Positions 1 through 6,802 of a stretch of DNA of 16,932 bases are shown piece by piece. The stretch covers positions 1 to 16,932 of the forward strand of contig DGDD01000240.1 of NCBI GenBank assembly GCA_002385265.1, given 5' to 3'. The notes beneath the pieces are model-generated. The model was not told the DNA's origin, did no database searches, and saw nothing but the letters and a program-made list of their open reading frames with translations. The stretch comes from Chitinophagaceae bacterium UBA3961. Its GTDB lineage: Bacteria > Bacteroidota > Bacteroidia > Chitinophagales > Chitinophagaceae. A program made the translations under genes and the position numbers. Within the stretch, counting starts at the first letter, position 1; each line of letters begins with the position of its first letter.

Positions 1-624
1 CCCATCCCAATTTCGCATAGCCATACTCCGAGCCTTGTGTTCAACTACTTTCTCTCCAATTTTTCTGAATCCCGACCATTTAGCAATCAATGGAATGTAA
101 CGGTGCATCTCACCATAAACTTCAATGCTCTTTACAACCTTTGATCTGTAGATTTTTAATCCGCAGTTGAAATCGTGCAAGGGAATTTTTGAGATCTTTG
201 AAGTTACCCAGTTAAAAAATTTAGACGGAATGCGTTTTTCAAGAGGGTCGTGTCTTCTTTTCTTCCAACCACTAACTAGATCGAGTTTATTATCTAAAAG
301 CATACTCCTCAGTCCAGGAATTTCATCCGGACTATCTTGCAGGTCAGCATCCATTGTTACCACCACTTCTCCAATACAGGCTTTGAAACCTTCATTCAAA
401 GCTGCCGATTTCCCATAATTGCGTTGGAACTTGATTCCTTTAACTTCGGGGTATTTTGAAGACAATTTTTCGATAACCTCCCACGACTCGTCAGTACTGC
501 CATCATCGATCATGATCACTTCGTAAGACAAATTCTCTGCTTTCAGGACACGATCGATCCAATCTGCCAATTCAGGCAGTGATTCTTCTTCATTAAAAAC
601 GGGAACAATTACCGATATATCCAT
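1..624 (-). CDS. Family 2 glycosyltransferase (polyprenyl-phosphate sugar transferase type), partial, apparent frameshift
   Basis: The reverse strand reads from an ATG at 624 for 208 codons to the window edge; the C-terminus lies outside. The start reads MDISVIVPVFNEEESLPEL, followed by VIMIDDGSTD (about 37-45) and the nucleotide/metal motif MDADLQDSPDE (91-101), then HDFNCGLK and YGEMHRYIP. These are hallmarks of the DPM1/GtrB-like GT2 family, which moves a sugar from a nucleotide donor to a polyprenyl phosphate at the inner membrane; such proteins often carry C-terminal membrane helices, not visible here. It begins 11 bases after the DUF4199 gene and is probably co-transcribed with it. After residue 199 (EHKAR) the expected family sequence, YGYAKLGW, is found in another frame (about 3-25), so one base seems lost near 26-30. 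The family call is firm. Whether the gene is broken or the base is a sequence error cannot be told here. Confidence 0.88.
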   Translation of the reverse strand, partial: MDISVIVPVFNEEESLPELADWIDRVLKAENLSYEVIMIDDGSTDESWEVIEKLSSKYPEVKGIKFQRNYGKSAALNEGFKACIGEVVVTMDADLQDSPDEIPGLRSMLLDNKLDLVSGWKKRRHDPLEKRIPSKFFNWVTSKISKIPLHDFNCGLKIYRSKVVKSIEVYGEMHRYIPLIAKWSGFRKIGEKVVEHKARSMAMRNWDG

Positions 625-635
625 AATTATCTAAA

Positions 636-1157
636 TCAAGCGTTTTCAAAAGGTGCTTCTGCTCCATCTTTTTTAGCGATAGCCGCACCAAGAAGAGAAG
701 CCACAAGCCCTCCCACTAAATACCAGAAAAGAATTCCGATGATCAAAAACAACGTATAGTTCTTGCTGAACATCTCCATACCTTGTTCAATTTGTTGATC
801 GGTGGCTTGGCCTGGGTTTTTCAATGCATTTTCTCTTGCGAGATCAATGATTTTTTCTTTCACATCCGGAAACAATGCGTTAAATAATAGCGTGTAGGCA
901 ATCATCATTAAAGTGATTATTGCTACAGTTTTGAAACCGAACGCGAATAAGTTTCCAAAAGTTACTTTATGATCTCTTTCTTTACTGTTATTAATTACGG
1001 CAAAAATGATTCCACCGCCGAGTAACAAGACCCCTACCCATTGATTCCAACTTTCGGTATATAAACCAGTGAAATAGGTAATTAAGGCAAAAACGATCAA
1101 AATAAGGCCGATAAAAAAGCCTGCTAAAACGGAGCTGGTAACTTTGTTTTCTGACAT
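636..1157 (-). CDS. DUF4199 family integral membrane protein
   Basis: A 173-residue protein with four hydrophobic segments (about 8-28, 36-56, 70-93 and 134-157) and a soluble loop between the third and fourth that holds NPGQATDQQIEQGMEMFSK. This layout, and the start MSENKVTSSVLAGFFIGLIL, fit the DUF4199 family of small membrane proteins common in Bacteroidota. No function is established for it and no catalytic motif is visible. It lies between the dihydroorotase-like gene (6 bases upstream) and the glycosyltransferase (11 bases downstream), so the three are probably one transcript. I recall the same grouping in other Bacteroidota genomes, which would suggest a conserved housekeeping neighbourhood rather than part of the capsule locus. 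Family assignment is from overall pattern, not from a search. Confidence 0.82.
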   Translation of the reverse strand: MSENKVTSSVLAGFFIGLILIVFALITYFTGLYTESWNQWVGVLLLGGGIIFAVINNSKERDHKVTFGNLFAFGFKTVAIITLMMIAYTLLFNALFPDVKEKIIDLARENALKNPGQATDQQIEQGMEMFSKNYTLFLIIGILFWYLVGGLVASLLGAAIAKKDGAEAPFENA

Positions 1158-1163
1158 GATTCG

Positions 1164-2426
1164 TTAGTTTAGGTGAAGTTTTGAACCGTTAATGATTCCC
1201 AATACTTTACCCTTCAAGTTTCGATTCAAAAACGGTGTATTTTTCGATTTCGAATGAATCGCTGCCGAAGTAAAAATTTGGTAATCGTTTGATTTATATA
1301 TTGTTAAGTCTGCGTTTGCTCCTATGGTTATGGATGCTGCCGGCAATCCAAAGATCTTCCTCGGATTAATGCTCAATAGTTCAGTCCATTTCGAGTTCGG
1401 TAAATCCTCCAGTACTGTTTGTAGTACGGAATAACTAGTTTGTAAACCAATAATTCCAAACCCGGCATATTCGAACTCCACCATTTTGCTATCAATTTCA
1501 TGTGGTAAGTGATGGGTTGCAAAGCTATCAACCGTACCATCAAGTACAGCAGCTTTCAAAGCTGATACTTCTTTTTCAGTTCGTAATGGGGGGTAAACTT
1601 TAAGGTTGCTATCATATTCCCACAAGTCTTTATCCGTAAAAAAGAGGTGATGGGGCGTTACAGAACAGGTTACTTGAGCACCGCTTTCTTTCGCTCTGCG
1701 GATATATTCCAAAGATTTAGGAGAGGTAACTCCTGTAAAATGGATCTTAGACTCTGCGTATCTGGCCAATTTAATGTCACGGGCCACAATCAATTCTTCC
1801 GCTAACATTGGCTTTCCGGGCATTCCCAATTGTGTGGAAACCAATCCCTCGTGCATTTGTCCATGGCCTCCCAAGCTTGTATCATCGGGAATTTGGATGA
1901 TCACTCCATCGAAAGCCTTTACATATTGGAGCGCTTTTACGAGGATTCCGGACGACTGAATAGGGTGGGTTCCATCACTAAAAGCTACTGCGCCACTGTT
2001 TTTCATGTCATGCATTTCCGCTAAATCTTGGCCGGCTGCCTTTTTAGAGACCGCCCCGATCGGAAAAATAGTAGAAACAGCACTGGAAGACTGATGCAGT
2101 AAGTATTCAATTTGTGTTTTGTTGTCAATAACCGGATTTGTGTTTGGGATGCACATTACACCGGTGTACCCACCTGCCGCGGCTGCTTTTAAGCCGGTAG
2201 CGATGGTTTCTTTGTGTTCGAGCCCTGGATCGGCTAAATGGGTAAAGATGTCAACCCATCCGGGGCTTACTGTTGCTTGGGCAAAATCTAGTACTTCGCA
2301 GTTTTCTGCGGATATGGAATCACCAATTTCATGAATTACCCCATTTTGGATCAGAATGTCAACCGTTTTACCATTAAATGGTGATTGAGGATCATTAATA
2401 AGTGCCTGTTTTATAAGCCTGTTCAT
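1164..2426 (-). CDS. Dihydroorotase-like amidohydrolase with missing catalytic residues
   Basis: A 420-residue protein of the class I dihydroorotase family, which closes carbamoyl-aspartate to dihydroorotate in pyrimidine synthesis. Family landmarks include PGWVDIFTHLADPG (56-68), the PNTNPV loop (95-99), GQMHEG (189-194), TPHHL (257-261) and YPPLRTEKE (278-286). Several active-site positions differ from the usual enzyme. The metal motif DxHxHxR reads D59-I-F61-T-H63-L-A65, so the first histidine and the substrate arginine are absent. The histidine expected after H229 is replaced by G232. The catalytic aspartate of ATDHAPH is H305 in ATHHLPH. As written the protein should bind metal poorly and may be a non-catalytic partner, as pseudo-dihydroorotases are for aspartate transcarbamoylase in some bacteria. 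Variants of this kind may be normal in Bacteroidota. It is the first gene of the minus-strand set and is read away from the capsule locus. Confidence 0.85.
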   Translation of the reverse strand: MNRLIKQALINDPQSPFNGKTVDILIQNGVIHEIGDSISAENCEVLDFAQATVSPGWVDIFTHLADPGLEHKETIATGLKAAAAGGYTGVMCIPNTNPVIDNKTQIEYLLHQSSSAVSTIFPIGAVSKKAAGQDLAEMHDMKNSGAVAFSDGTHPIQSSGILVKALQYVKAFDGVIIQIPDDTSLGGHGQMHEGLVSTQLGMPGKPMLAEELIVARDIKLARYAESKIHFTGVTSPKSLEYIRRAKESGAQVTCSVTPHHLFFTDKDLWEYDSNLKVYPPLRTEKEVSALKAAVLDGTVDSFATHHLPHEIDSKMVEFEYAGFGIIGLQTSYSVLQTVLEDLPNSKWTELLSINPRKIFGLPAASITIGANADLTIYKSNDYQIFTSAAIHSKSKNTPFLNRNLKGKVLGIINGSKLHLN

Positions 2427-2550
2427 TGCAAAAAAGGAATTGAGCGAAGGTACGTTTTGTTCTTCAATAAATTTGGAGCAAATTCGAATGTGGAAATGTG
2501 GATAAAATCATTACTATTGTATTAGAATTAATGACTTACGAATTTTTTTC

Positions 2551-2583
2551 CCGTGAAACATAGTTCTGTATTGGTTTTCACGG
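2551..2583. repeat. Inverted repeat, 8-bp perfect arms
   Basis: CCGTGAAA (2551-2558) and TTTCACGG (2576-2583) are perfect reverse complements around a 17-base centre. The T-run lies before the structure on the plus strand and becomes an A-run after it on the minus strand, so it is not an intrinsic terminator either way. It lies about 125 bases upstream of the dihydroorotase-like start and could be an operator for that gene. No regulator is known for it. Confidence 0.4.
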
Positions 2584-2708
2584 AACGATCAAAATAAGAG
2601 ATTCTATTTATTATTCACATCGCACTAAATCGAGCGAAATATTAAGTTTAAATTCTTTGTTTTCAAGAGATTAAAGGTTTCCTAGATACTAGGGGCCGCT
2701 ATTATTCC

Positions 2709-2721
2709 GTTACTACTATAG
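2709..2721 (+). repeat. First copy of a repeated GTTACTA(T)CTATAG motif
   Basis: GTTACTACTATAG here recurs as GTTACTATCTATAG at 2874-2887 with a single inserted T. The heptamer GTTACTA occurs a third time at 2987-2993. The related heptamer TACTAGG occurs at 2687-2693, 2728-2734 and 2989-2995. A binding site for a capsule regulator is possible; no protein is identified. Confidence 0.4.
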
Positions 2722-2831
2722 GAATACTACTAGGTGTTTTTAATTGTATTACCGGAATTGTTCTTGTTAAAGCGTTGAAACAGAAAAAACTGTAGGGTGT
2801 AAACTATTCTCCAAAATTTAAAATGGGGGGC

Positions 2832-2862
2832 TTGCACTTTCGGGAAATGGATAGTAACTTTA
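2832..2862 (+). promoter_or_regulatory. Predicted Bacteroidota-type promoter of the polysaccharide operon
   Basis: TTG at 2832-2834 and TAACTTTA at 2855-2862 are 20 bases apart. This matches the Bacteroidota housekeeping consensus TTTG-N19-TAnnTTTG at all but the final base of the second box. Transcription would start near 2869 and run into the antiterminator gene at 3140. It is the best match in the intergenic region, it points the right way, and its -7 box lies inside the left arm of a perfect dyad. Confidence 0.55.
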
Positions 2863-2882
2863 CGTTCCTATTGGTTACTATC
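2850..2882. promoter_or_regulatory. Perfect 9-bp dyad overlapping the promoter (possible operator or 5'-end hairpin)
   Basis: GATAGTAAC (2850-2858) and GTTACTATC (2874-2882) are exact reverse complements separated by 15 bases, with centres 24 bases apart. The left arm covers the start of the predicted -7 box and the right arm lies just after the predicted start site. A dimeric repressor bound here would block the promoter. The right arm also belongs to the GTTACTA(T)CTATAG repeat, whose other copy is about 165 bases upstream. Confidence 0.5.
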
Positions 2883-3073
2883 TATAGTTAAATGTGCTAA
2901 CAAACTTCAATTACCCTGTTCCACAAATCCTGTTAAGAACCCATAGTACAATAGTTTTTGGTTAAGTGCTAACAGAATAAGTAGCTGTTACTAGGTAAAT
3001 TATGTGCCTACTATACTAAACGGTGAAAATCCGTGTTTTAATAGTGGCCCCCTTTATATCGTTGATCGGGAAA

Positions 3074-3105
3074 CTCTGGCTCTTGATGTGACAGGGAGTA
3101 GCGAA
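3074..3105 (+). promoter_or_regulatory. JUMPStart/ops-like element before the UpxY/RfaH-family gene
   Basis: In order the sequence has CTCTGG (3074-3079), 12 bases, CAGGG (3092-3096) and GTAGCG (3098-3103). The enterobacterial JUMPStart element, as I recall it, has CTCTGG, 12 bases, CAGGGG, then CGGTAGCG. The first two blocks have identical spacing and the last lies two bases closer here. Against the 12-base ops signal bound by RfaH, 3094-3105 matches at 8 positions, including the central GTAGCG. CTCTG and CAGGG can pair in a 5-bp hairpin with one G-U, as in JUMPStart. The element lies inside the predicted leader, 34 bases before the start codon of an RfaH/NusG-family protein that could bind it. 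The comparison is from memory; binding is inferred. Confidence 0.5.
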
Positions 3106-3139
3106 GCTCTGCGGTGTTAGGGAAATCAAACAGAAAGCT

Positions 3140-3634
3140 ATGAACTGGAATGTTGTTTATACCAGACCTTGTTGGGAAAAAAAGGTGTCGAAACTATTAG
3201 ACATTAAGGGCATTGAGAATTACTGCCCAATGCAGAAAAAGGTTCGTCAATGGAGCGACCGAAAGAAAATCATCTACGATCCATTATTCAAATCCTATGT
3301 ATTTGTTCGAATTGATCAAAAGCAGCGTAATGAGCTCTTTAACACCGATGGCGTGTTGAAATTGGTTCAGTTTGAAGGGAGAGCCGCAGTTTTAACCGAA
3401 GAGGAGATTATACAGGTTAAAACGTTTGTTGAAGCATACAAAGATATATCGGTTCAACAAATTGATTTTGAGATAGCGGATACAGTTAGAATCAAAAGCG
3501 GACCGTTTAACGACAAAACCGGAAAAGTTATCCAGATCAAGAAAAACACTGTAAAGATATTGTTACCAACACTTGGATTCACATTGGTAGCTGAAATTGA
3601 AAAACAACAATTAGAAAAATTAGCAACAGCATAA
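3140..3634 (+). CDS. UpxY/RfaH-like NusG paralog, transcription antiterminator of the polysaccharide locus
   Basis: A 164-residue protein with an N-terminal NGN domain (about 1-98: NWNVVYTRPCWEKKVSKLL, ENYCPMQKKVRQWSDRKK, PLFKSYVFVRID) and a C-terminal KOW domain (about 113-150, around IKSGPFNDKTGKV). Specialised NusG paralogs of this size, UpxY in Bacteroides and RfaH in enterobacteria, ride on RNA polymerase and let it read through terminators in long polysaccharide operons after loading at a leader site. Being the first gene of such a locus, behind a leader of about 270 bases, fits UpxY closely. The loading site may be the JUMPStart-like element just upstream, and a possible target is the hairpin at 9131-9164. 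The start is the only sensible one, since it begins exactly at the conserved NGN edge. The general factor NusG would be encoded elsewhere. Confidence 0.9.
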   Translation: MNWNVVYTRPCWEKKVSKLLDIKGIENYCPMQKKVRQWSDRKKIIYDPLFKSYVFVRIDQKQRNELFNTDGVLKLVQFEGRAAVLTEEEIIQVKTFVEAYKDISVQQIDFEIADTVRIKSGPFNDKTGKVIQIKKNTVKILLPTLGFTLVAEIEKQQLEKLATA

Positions 3635-3679
3635 ATTTTATCACCTTAAACGAAACCTTAAGAAACCACTCGATTAATT

Positions 3680-4966
3680 ATGAAAAAGTATAAAATCGCA
3701 GTCATTGGACTTGGCTATGTAGGCTTACCTCTTGCAATTGAATTTGCTAAAAAGTATCCAACTATTGGGTTTGATATCAACAAACGTAGAATTGGCGAAT
3801 TGAGAGAAGGTAAGGATGTTACATTGGAAGTTGAAGACAGACAATTGTTAGAAGTAAACAAAGCTTCTAATGACGACAACAATGGTTTCTTTGTAACTGA
3901 TCAATTAGATGAATTGAAAACGGCTAACTTCTTTATAGTTACAGTTCCTACACCGGTTGACAAACATAACAAGCCTGATTTAACTCCATTATACAAAGCG
4001 AGCGAGACTGTAGGTAAAGTTTTGAAAGCGGGTGATATTGTGGTATATGAAAGTACGGTTTACCCCGGAGTAACGGAAGATGAGTGCGTTCCTGTATTGG
4101 AACGTGTATCGGGTCTCAAATTCAACAAAGATTTCTTTGCAGGATATTCACCTGAGCGCATTAACCCAGGAGACAAAGAACATACTGTTACTAAAATCAA
4201 GAAAGTTACATCCGGTTCTACTCCAGAAATTGGAAAAGAAGTAAACGATGTTTACTCAAGCATTATCGTTGCCGGAACACATTTGGCAACTACTATTAAA
4301 GTAGCGGAAGCAGCAAAAGTAATTGAGAATGCCCAGCGCGATATCAACATTGCTTTTATTAATGAATTGGCTAAAATATTCAACGCATTGAATATTGATA
4401 CAAACGAAGTATTGGCTGCGGCAGGTACTAAATGGAACTTCCTTCCATTTAAACCAGGCTTAGTTGGTGGTCACTGTATTGGTGTAGATCCATATTACCT
4501 AGCCCAGAAAGCTATGGAAGTAGGCTATCACCCGGAGATCATTTTGGCAGGTCGACGTTTAAATGATGGTATGGGAGCCTATGTTGCAAGCGAGGTAGTG
4601 AAATTGATGATTAAAAAGGGAATTCAGGTAACGAATAGTAAGATTTTGATCATGGGCTTTACTTTTAAAGAGAATTGTCCGGATGTTCGTAATACAAAGG
4701 TGATCGACATTATTACTGCACTAAAAGAATACAACCTCAGTTTGGATATTGTAGACCCTTGGGCTAACCCAGACGAAGTTGAGCATGAATATGGAATTCG
4801 CACCATTCAAAAATTGGATGACGGTGCAGCTTACGATGCAATTGTTGTAACAGTAGCGCACAAAGAATTTAATTCAGCAATGGTGAAACATCATAGAAAG
4901 GCACACAGCGTTGTGTTCGATGTGAAATCGATCATGGAAAAAGAAATCGTTGACGCTCGTTTATAA
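3680..4966 (+). CDS. tviB: UDP-HexNAc 6-dehydrogenase, TviB/WbpO type (UDP-GalNAcA synthesis)
   Basis: A 428-residue NAD-dependent nucleotide-sugar dehydrogenase that oxidises C6 of a UDP-N-acetylhexosamine to the uronic acid in the cytoplasm. The Rossmann motif is G10-LG-YV-G15. ESTVYPG follows at 124-130, [12 protein letters not shown] at 154-165, and the catalytic cysteine is C266 in [15 protein letters not shown]. The C-terminal UDP-binding domain holds [16 protein letters not shown]. Length and the text [19 protein letters not shown] fit the TviB/VipA/WbpO branch, which acts on UDP-GlcNAc or UDP-GalNAc, rather than UDP-glucose dehydrogenase. The next gene, 12 bases on, is the epimerase that accompanies this enzyme in Vi-antigen and O6 loci, so UDP-GalNAcA is the likely product. 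Substrate is inferred from the branch and the neighbour; UDP-ManNAcA is the main alternative. Confidence 0.88.
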   Translation: MKKYKIAVIGLGYVGLPLAIEFAKKYPTIGFDINKRRIGELREGKDVTLEVEDRQLLEVNKASNDDNNGFFVTDQLDELKTANFFIVTVPTPVDKHNKPDLTPLYKASETVGKVLKAGDIVVYESTVYPGVTEDECVPVLERVSGLKFNKDFFAGYSPERINPGDKEHTVTKIKKVTSGSTPEIGKEVNDVYSSIIVAGTHLATTIKVAEAAKVIENAQRDINIAFINELAKIFNALNIDTNEVLAAAGTKWNFLPFKPGLVGGHCIGVDPYYLAQKAMEVGYHPEIILAGRRLNDGMGAYVASEVVKLMIKKGIQVTNSKILIMGFTFKENCPDVRNTKVIDIITALKEYNLSLDIVDPWANPDEVEHEYGIRTIQKLDDGAAYDAIVVTVAHKEFNSAMVKHHRKAHSVVFDVKSIMEKEIVDARL

Positions 4967-4978
4967 ACCGTACACAAT

Positions 4979-5980
4979 ATGTATACTACACAGTTTCACA
5001 ATAAAGACATTAGTAATTCTAGCTTTTTGGTTTCCGGTGGTGCCGGATTCATTGGATCAAACATCGTTGAATACTTGATTCGGTATGGCGCAGGTAAAGT
5101 TAGAGTGCTGGATAATTTCGCTACCGGCTCGCTCGATAATATAAAAACTTACATGTCACTTCCGAATTTTGAATTGATGGAAGGTGATATTCGTGACTTT
5201 GCTACTTGTCAGAAAGCGGTTGAGGGAATGGATTATGTTTCACATCAGGCTGCCCTTGGTTCTGTTCCTCGTTCAATTGCCGATCCAATTACAAGTAATG
5301 ATGTGAACGTAAGTGGTTTCTTGAACATGCTTACAGCGGCGCGAGATGCAGGTGTAAAGCGAATGGTATATGCTGCCAGTTCTAGCACCTATGGTGATCA
5401 TCCCGGCTTGCCCAAATTTGAAGACAGGATTGGGAATCCTCTTTCGCCTTATGCGGTAACAAAGTATGTAAATGAGTTGTATGCGAATGTATATTCAAAG
5501 ACTTACGACTTCCATACCATTGGGCTGCGCTATTTCAATGTGTTTGGCCCAAGGCAGAATCCTAGAGGCCCTTATGCGGCAGTTATACCGTTATTTGTAG
5601 AGTCGGCATTGAAAAATGAGGCCCCCTTTATTAATGGTGATGGTTTAACAAGCCGAGATTTTACATTTGTTGAAAATGCTGTTCAGGCTAATATCAAATC
5701 GTTAATAAATTCTGAAATCACTAAACACGAGGTGTGTAATATTGCGGTTGGTGAATCTAATAACTTGAATCAACTATGGGGTTATATTAGTGAGATCCTT
5801 GGTGTTTCGAAGCCTCCTCAATACCGTGAAGAACGCAAAGGCGATGTTAAGCATAGCCTAGCCGATATCAGTAAAGCCAATAATTTAATTGGATATCAAC
5901 CTGCTGTTAAGATGCGTCAAGGTCTTGAAGTTACGGTTCAATGGTATCAACAACAAGCTCAATCACCTATTGCCAAATAA
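4979..5980 (+). CDS. tviC: NAD-dependent UDP-HexNAc(A) 4-epimerase, TviC/WbpP type
   Basis: A 333-residue extended short-chain dehydrogenase/reductase. The nucleotide-binding glycine motif is G20-G21-AG-FI-G26 in SGGAGFIGSN. The catalytic triad is visible as SSS at 134-136, Y158 and K162 (SPYAVTKY). The substrate-binding region reads LRYFNVFGPRQNPRGPYAAVIP. The short lead-in before the glycine motif (FHNKDISNSSFLVSGG) and the overall text match the WbpP/TviC/VipB group, which interconverts UDP-GlcNAc and UDP-GalNAc or their uronic acids. Paired with the dehydrogenase just upstream it would supply UDP-GalNAcA for the repeat unit. No residue needed for catalysis appears to be missing. Related enzymes also epimerise non-acetylated sugars, so the exact substrate is an inference from the pair. 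Confidence 0.88.
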   Translation: MYTTQFHNKDISNSSFLVSGGAGFIGSNIVEYLIRYGAGKVRVLDNFATGSLDNIKTYMSLPNFELMEGDIRDFATCQKAVEGMDYVSHQAALGSVPRSIADPITSNDVNVSGFLNMLTAARDAGVKRMVYAASSSTYGDHPGLPKFEDRIGNPLSPYAVTKYVNELYANVYSKTYDFHTIGLRYFNVFGPRQNPRGPYAAVIPLFVESALKNEAPFINGDGLTSRDFTFVENAVQANIKSLINSEITKHEVCNIAVGESNNLNQLWGYISEILGVSKPPQYREERKGDVKHSLADISKANNLIGYQPAVKMRQGLEVTVQWYQQQAQSPIAK

Positions 5981-5998
5981 CCCATACAAATTGATCAT

Positions 5999-6781
5999 AT
6001 GAACATTAAACTGTGGAGAAACAACTTGTTTGTCTTAATTCTAGGAATTTTCGGTTTAACAGTTGCTTTTAGTTCTTGTACCAATGTGAAAAAACTTCAT
6101 TATTTCACAGATTTACCGGAGACTACACTAGATACATTACCTATTCTGCAACAAGAGGAGCGAATTATTGAAGCCGGTGATGAAATTGAAATTTTTCTGA
6201 GTACGCCCGACACAGGGGTTATCGGCCCTTTTCTTAAGTTGCCTGCCAACCCTTCTACTGGTGGCGTATCAGTGTATAAAGTAAATCCTGATGGAAGAAT
6301 TGAAATGTCTGGTATTGGAAGTATTCCAGCTTCCGGCTCTACAACAGCCGAGCTTAAGAAAAAGATATCGAACGCACTTTCTCCTTTTATTAATGTTAAG
6401 AAATTATTGATCGAAGTAAAGTTTACGACATTTAAAGTGACGATGATGGGAGAAGTAAGATCTCCGGGAACAGTAAACCTGCCCATCTCGAAAAACACCA
6501 TTCTCCACGCATTGGCTGCAGCAGGCGACCTTCCTTCTACCGCGATGCGTTATGACATAAAGCTCTTCCGTGAATACAATGGAAAGAGAACTGTTAGAAC
6601 TATTGACTTGAGAAGTAAAGAAGTATTGACCAATCCGGATATCTATTTACTGAAACCCAATGATGTAATATATGTGAAGTTGAGAAAAGCTTCTGTGTTC
6701 AAAGAAGATCTCACAATCTATACAACCATTTTCACTATTGTAGTATCAGGTGTTTCACTTGGACTCGCGTTAACAAGATAA
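5999..6781 (+). CDS. Polysaccharide export outer-membrane lipoprotein (Wza/BexD-like)
   Basis: A 260-residue protein with a lipoprotein signal: positive NIKLWRN, hydrophobic FVLILGIFGLTVAF, and a lipobox FSSC with cysteine 27 as the predicted lipidated residue. Next comes a poly_export domain (about 50-140; EAGDEIEIFLSTPD and KVNPDGRIEMSGIG). An SLBB-like domain follows (about 145-210; FKVTMMGEVRSPGTVNLP, ILHALAAAGDLP), then PNDVIYV. It ends in a hydrophobic helix (about 237-257), the position where Wza forms its outer-membrane barrel. It would form the channel through which polymer leaves the cell, docked onto the co-polymerase encoded 21 bases downstream. It is shorter than E. coli Wza, with a single SLBB-like repeat, as is usual in Bacteroidota. 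The lipobox has phenylalanine at -3, slightly off consensus. Confidence 0.9.
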   Translation: MNIKLWRNNLFVLILGIFGLTVAFSSCTNVKKLHYFTDLPETTLDTLPILQQEERIIEAGDEIEIFLSTPDTGVIGPFLKLPANPSTGGVSVYKVNPDGRIEMSGIGSIPASGSTTAELKKKISNALSPFINVKKLLIEVKFTTFKVTMMGEVRSPGTVNLPISKNTILHALAAAGDLPSTAMRYDIKLFREYNGKRTVRTIDLRSKEVLTNPDIYLLKPNDVIYVKLRKASVFKEDLTIYTTIFTIVVSGVSLGLALTR

Positions 6782-6802
6782 TAACCCGTATATATTAAAG
6801 CT

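Larger units (their letters stand above)
2427..3139. other. Divergent intergenic region with capsule-locus promoter and long leader
   Basis: There are 713 bases between the outward-facing dihydroorotase-like and antiterminator genes. All reading frames here are short and none resembles a protein. The left part must hold the promoter for the minus-strand set, but no good TTG/TAnnTTTG pair was found for it. The right part carries a good plus-strand promoter (2832-2862), a dyad on it, repeated short motifs and a JUMPStart-like element. From the predicted start near 2869 the leader would be about 270 bases long, which is typical for operons controlled by processive antitermination. Confidence 0.7.

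Noticed and set aside
167..418. Plus-strand open frame of 83 codons
   Set aside because: It lies antisense to the well-supported glycosyltransferase and resembles no protein. The other short opposite-strand frames across the window (for example 1774-2334, 6100-6501, 7216-7599 and 11196-11450) were dismissed for the same reason.
2551..2583. Inverted repeat considered as an intrinsic terminator
   Set aside because: The T-run precedes it on the plus strand and no gene ends nearby on either strand.
3020..3053. ACGGTGAAAATCCGT followed by GGCCCCC, reminiscent of a cobalamin riboswitch core
   Set aside because: Only the GGTGAAAATCC core matches. The following helices and the distal receptor sequences are absent, and the downstream genes have no link to cobalamin. 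It forms just a 4-bp hairpin.
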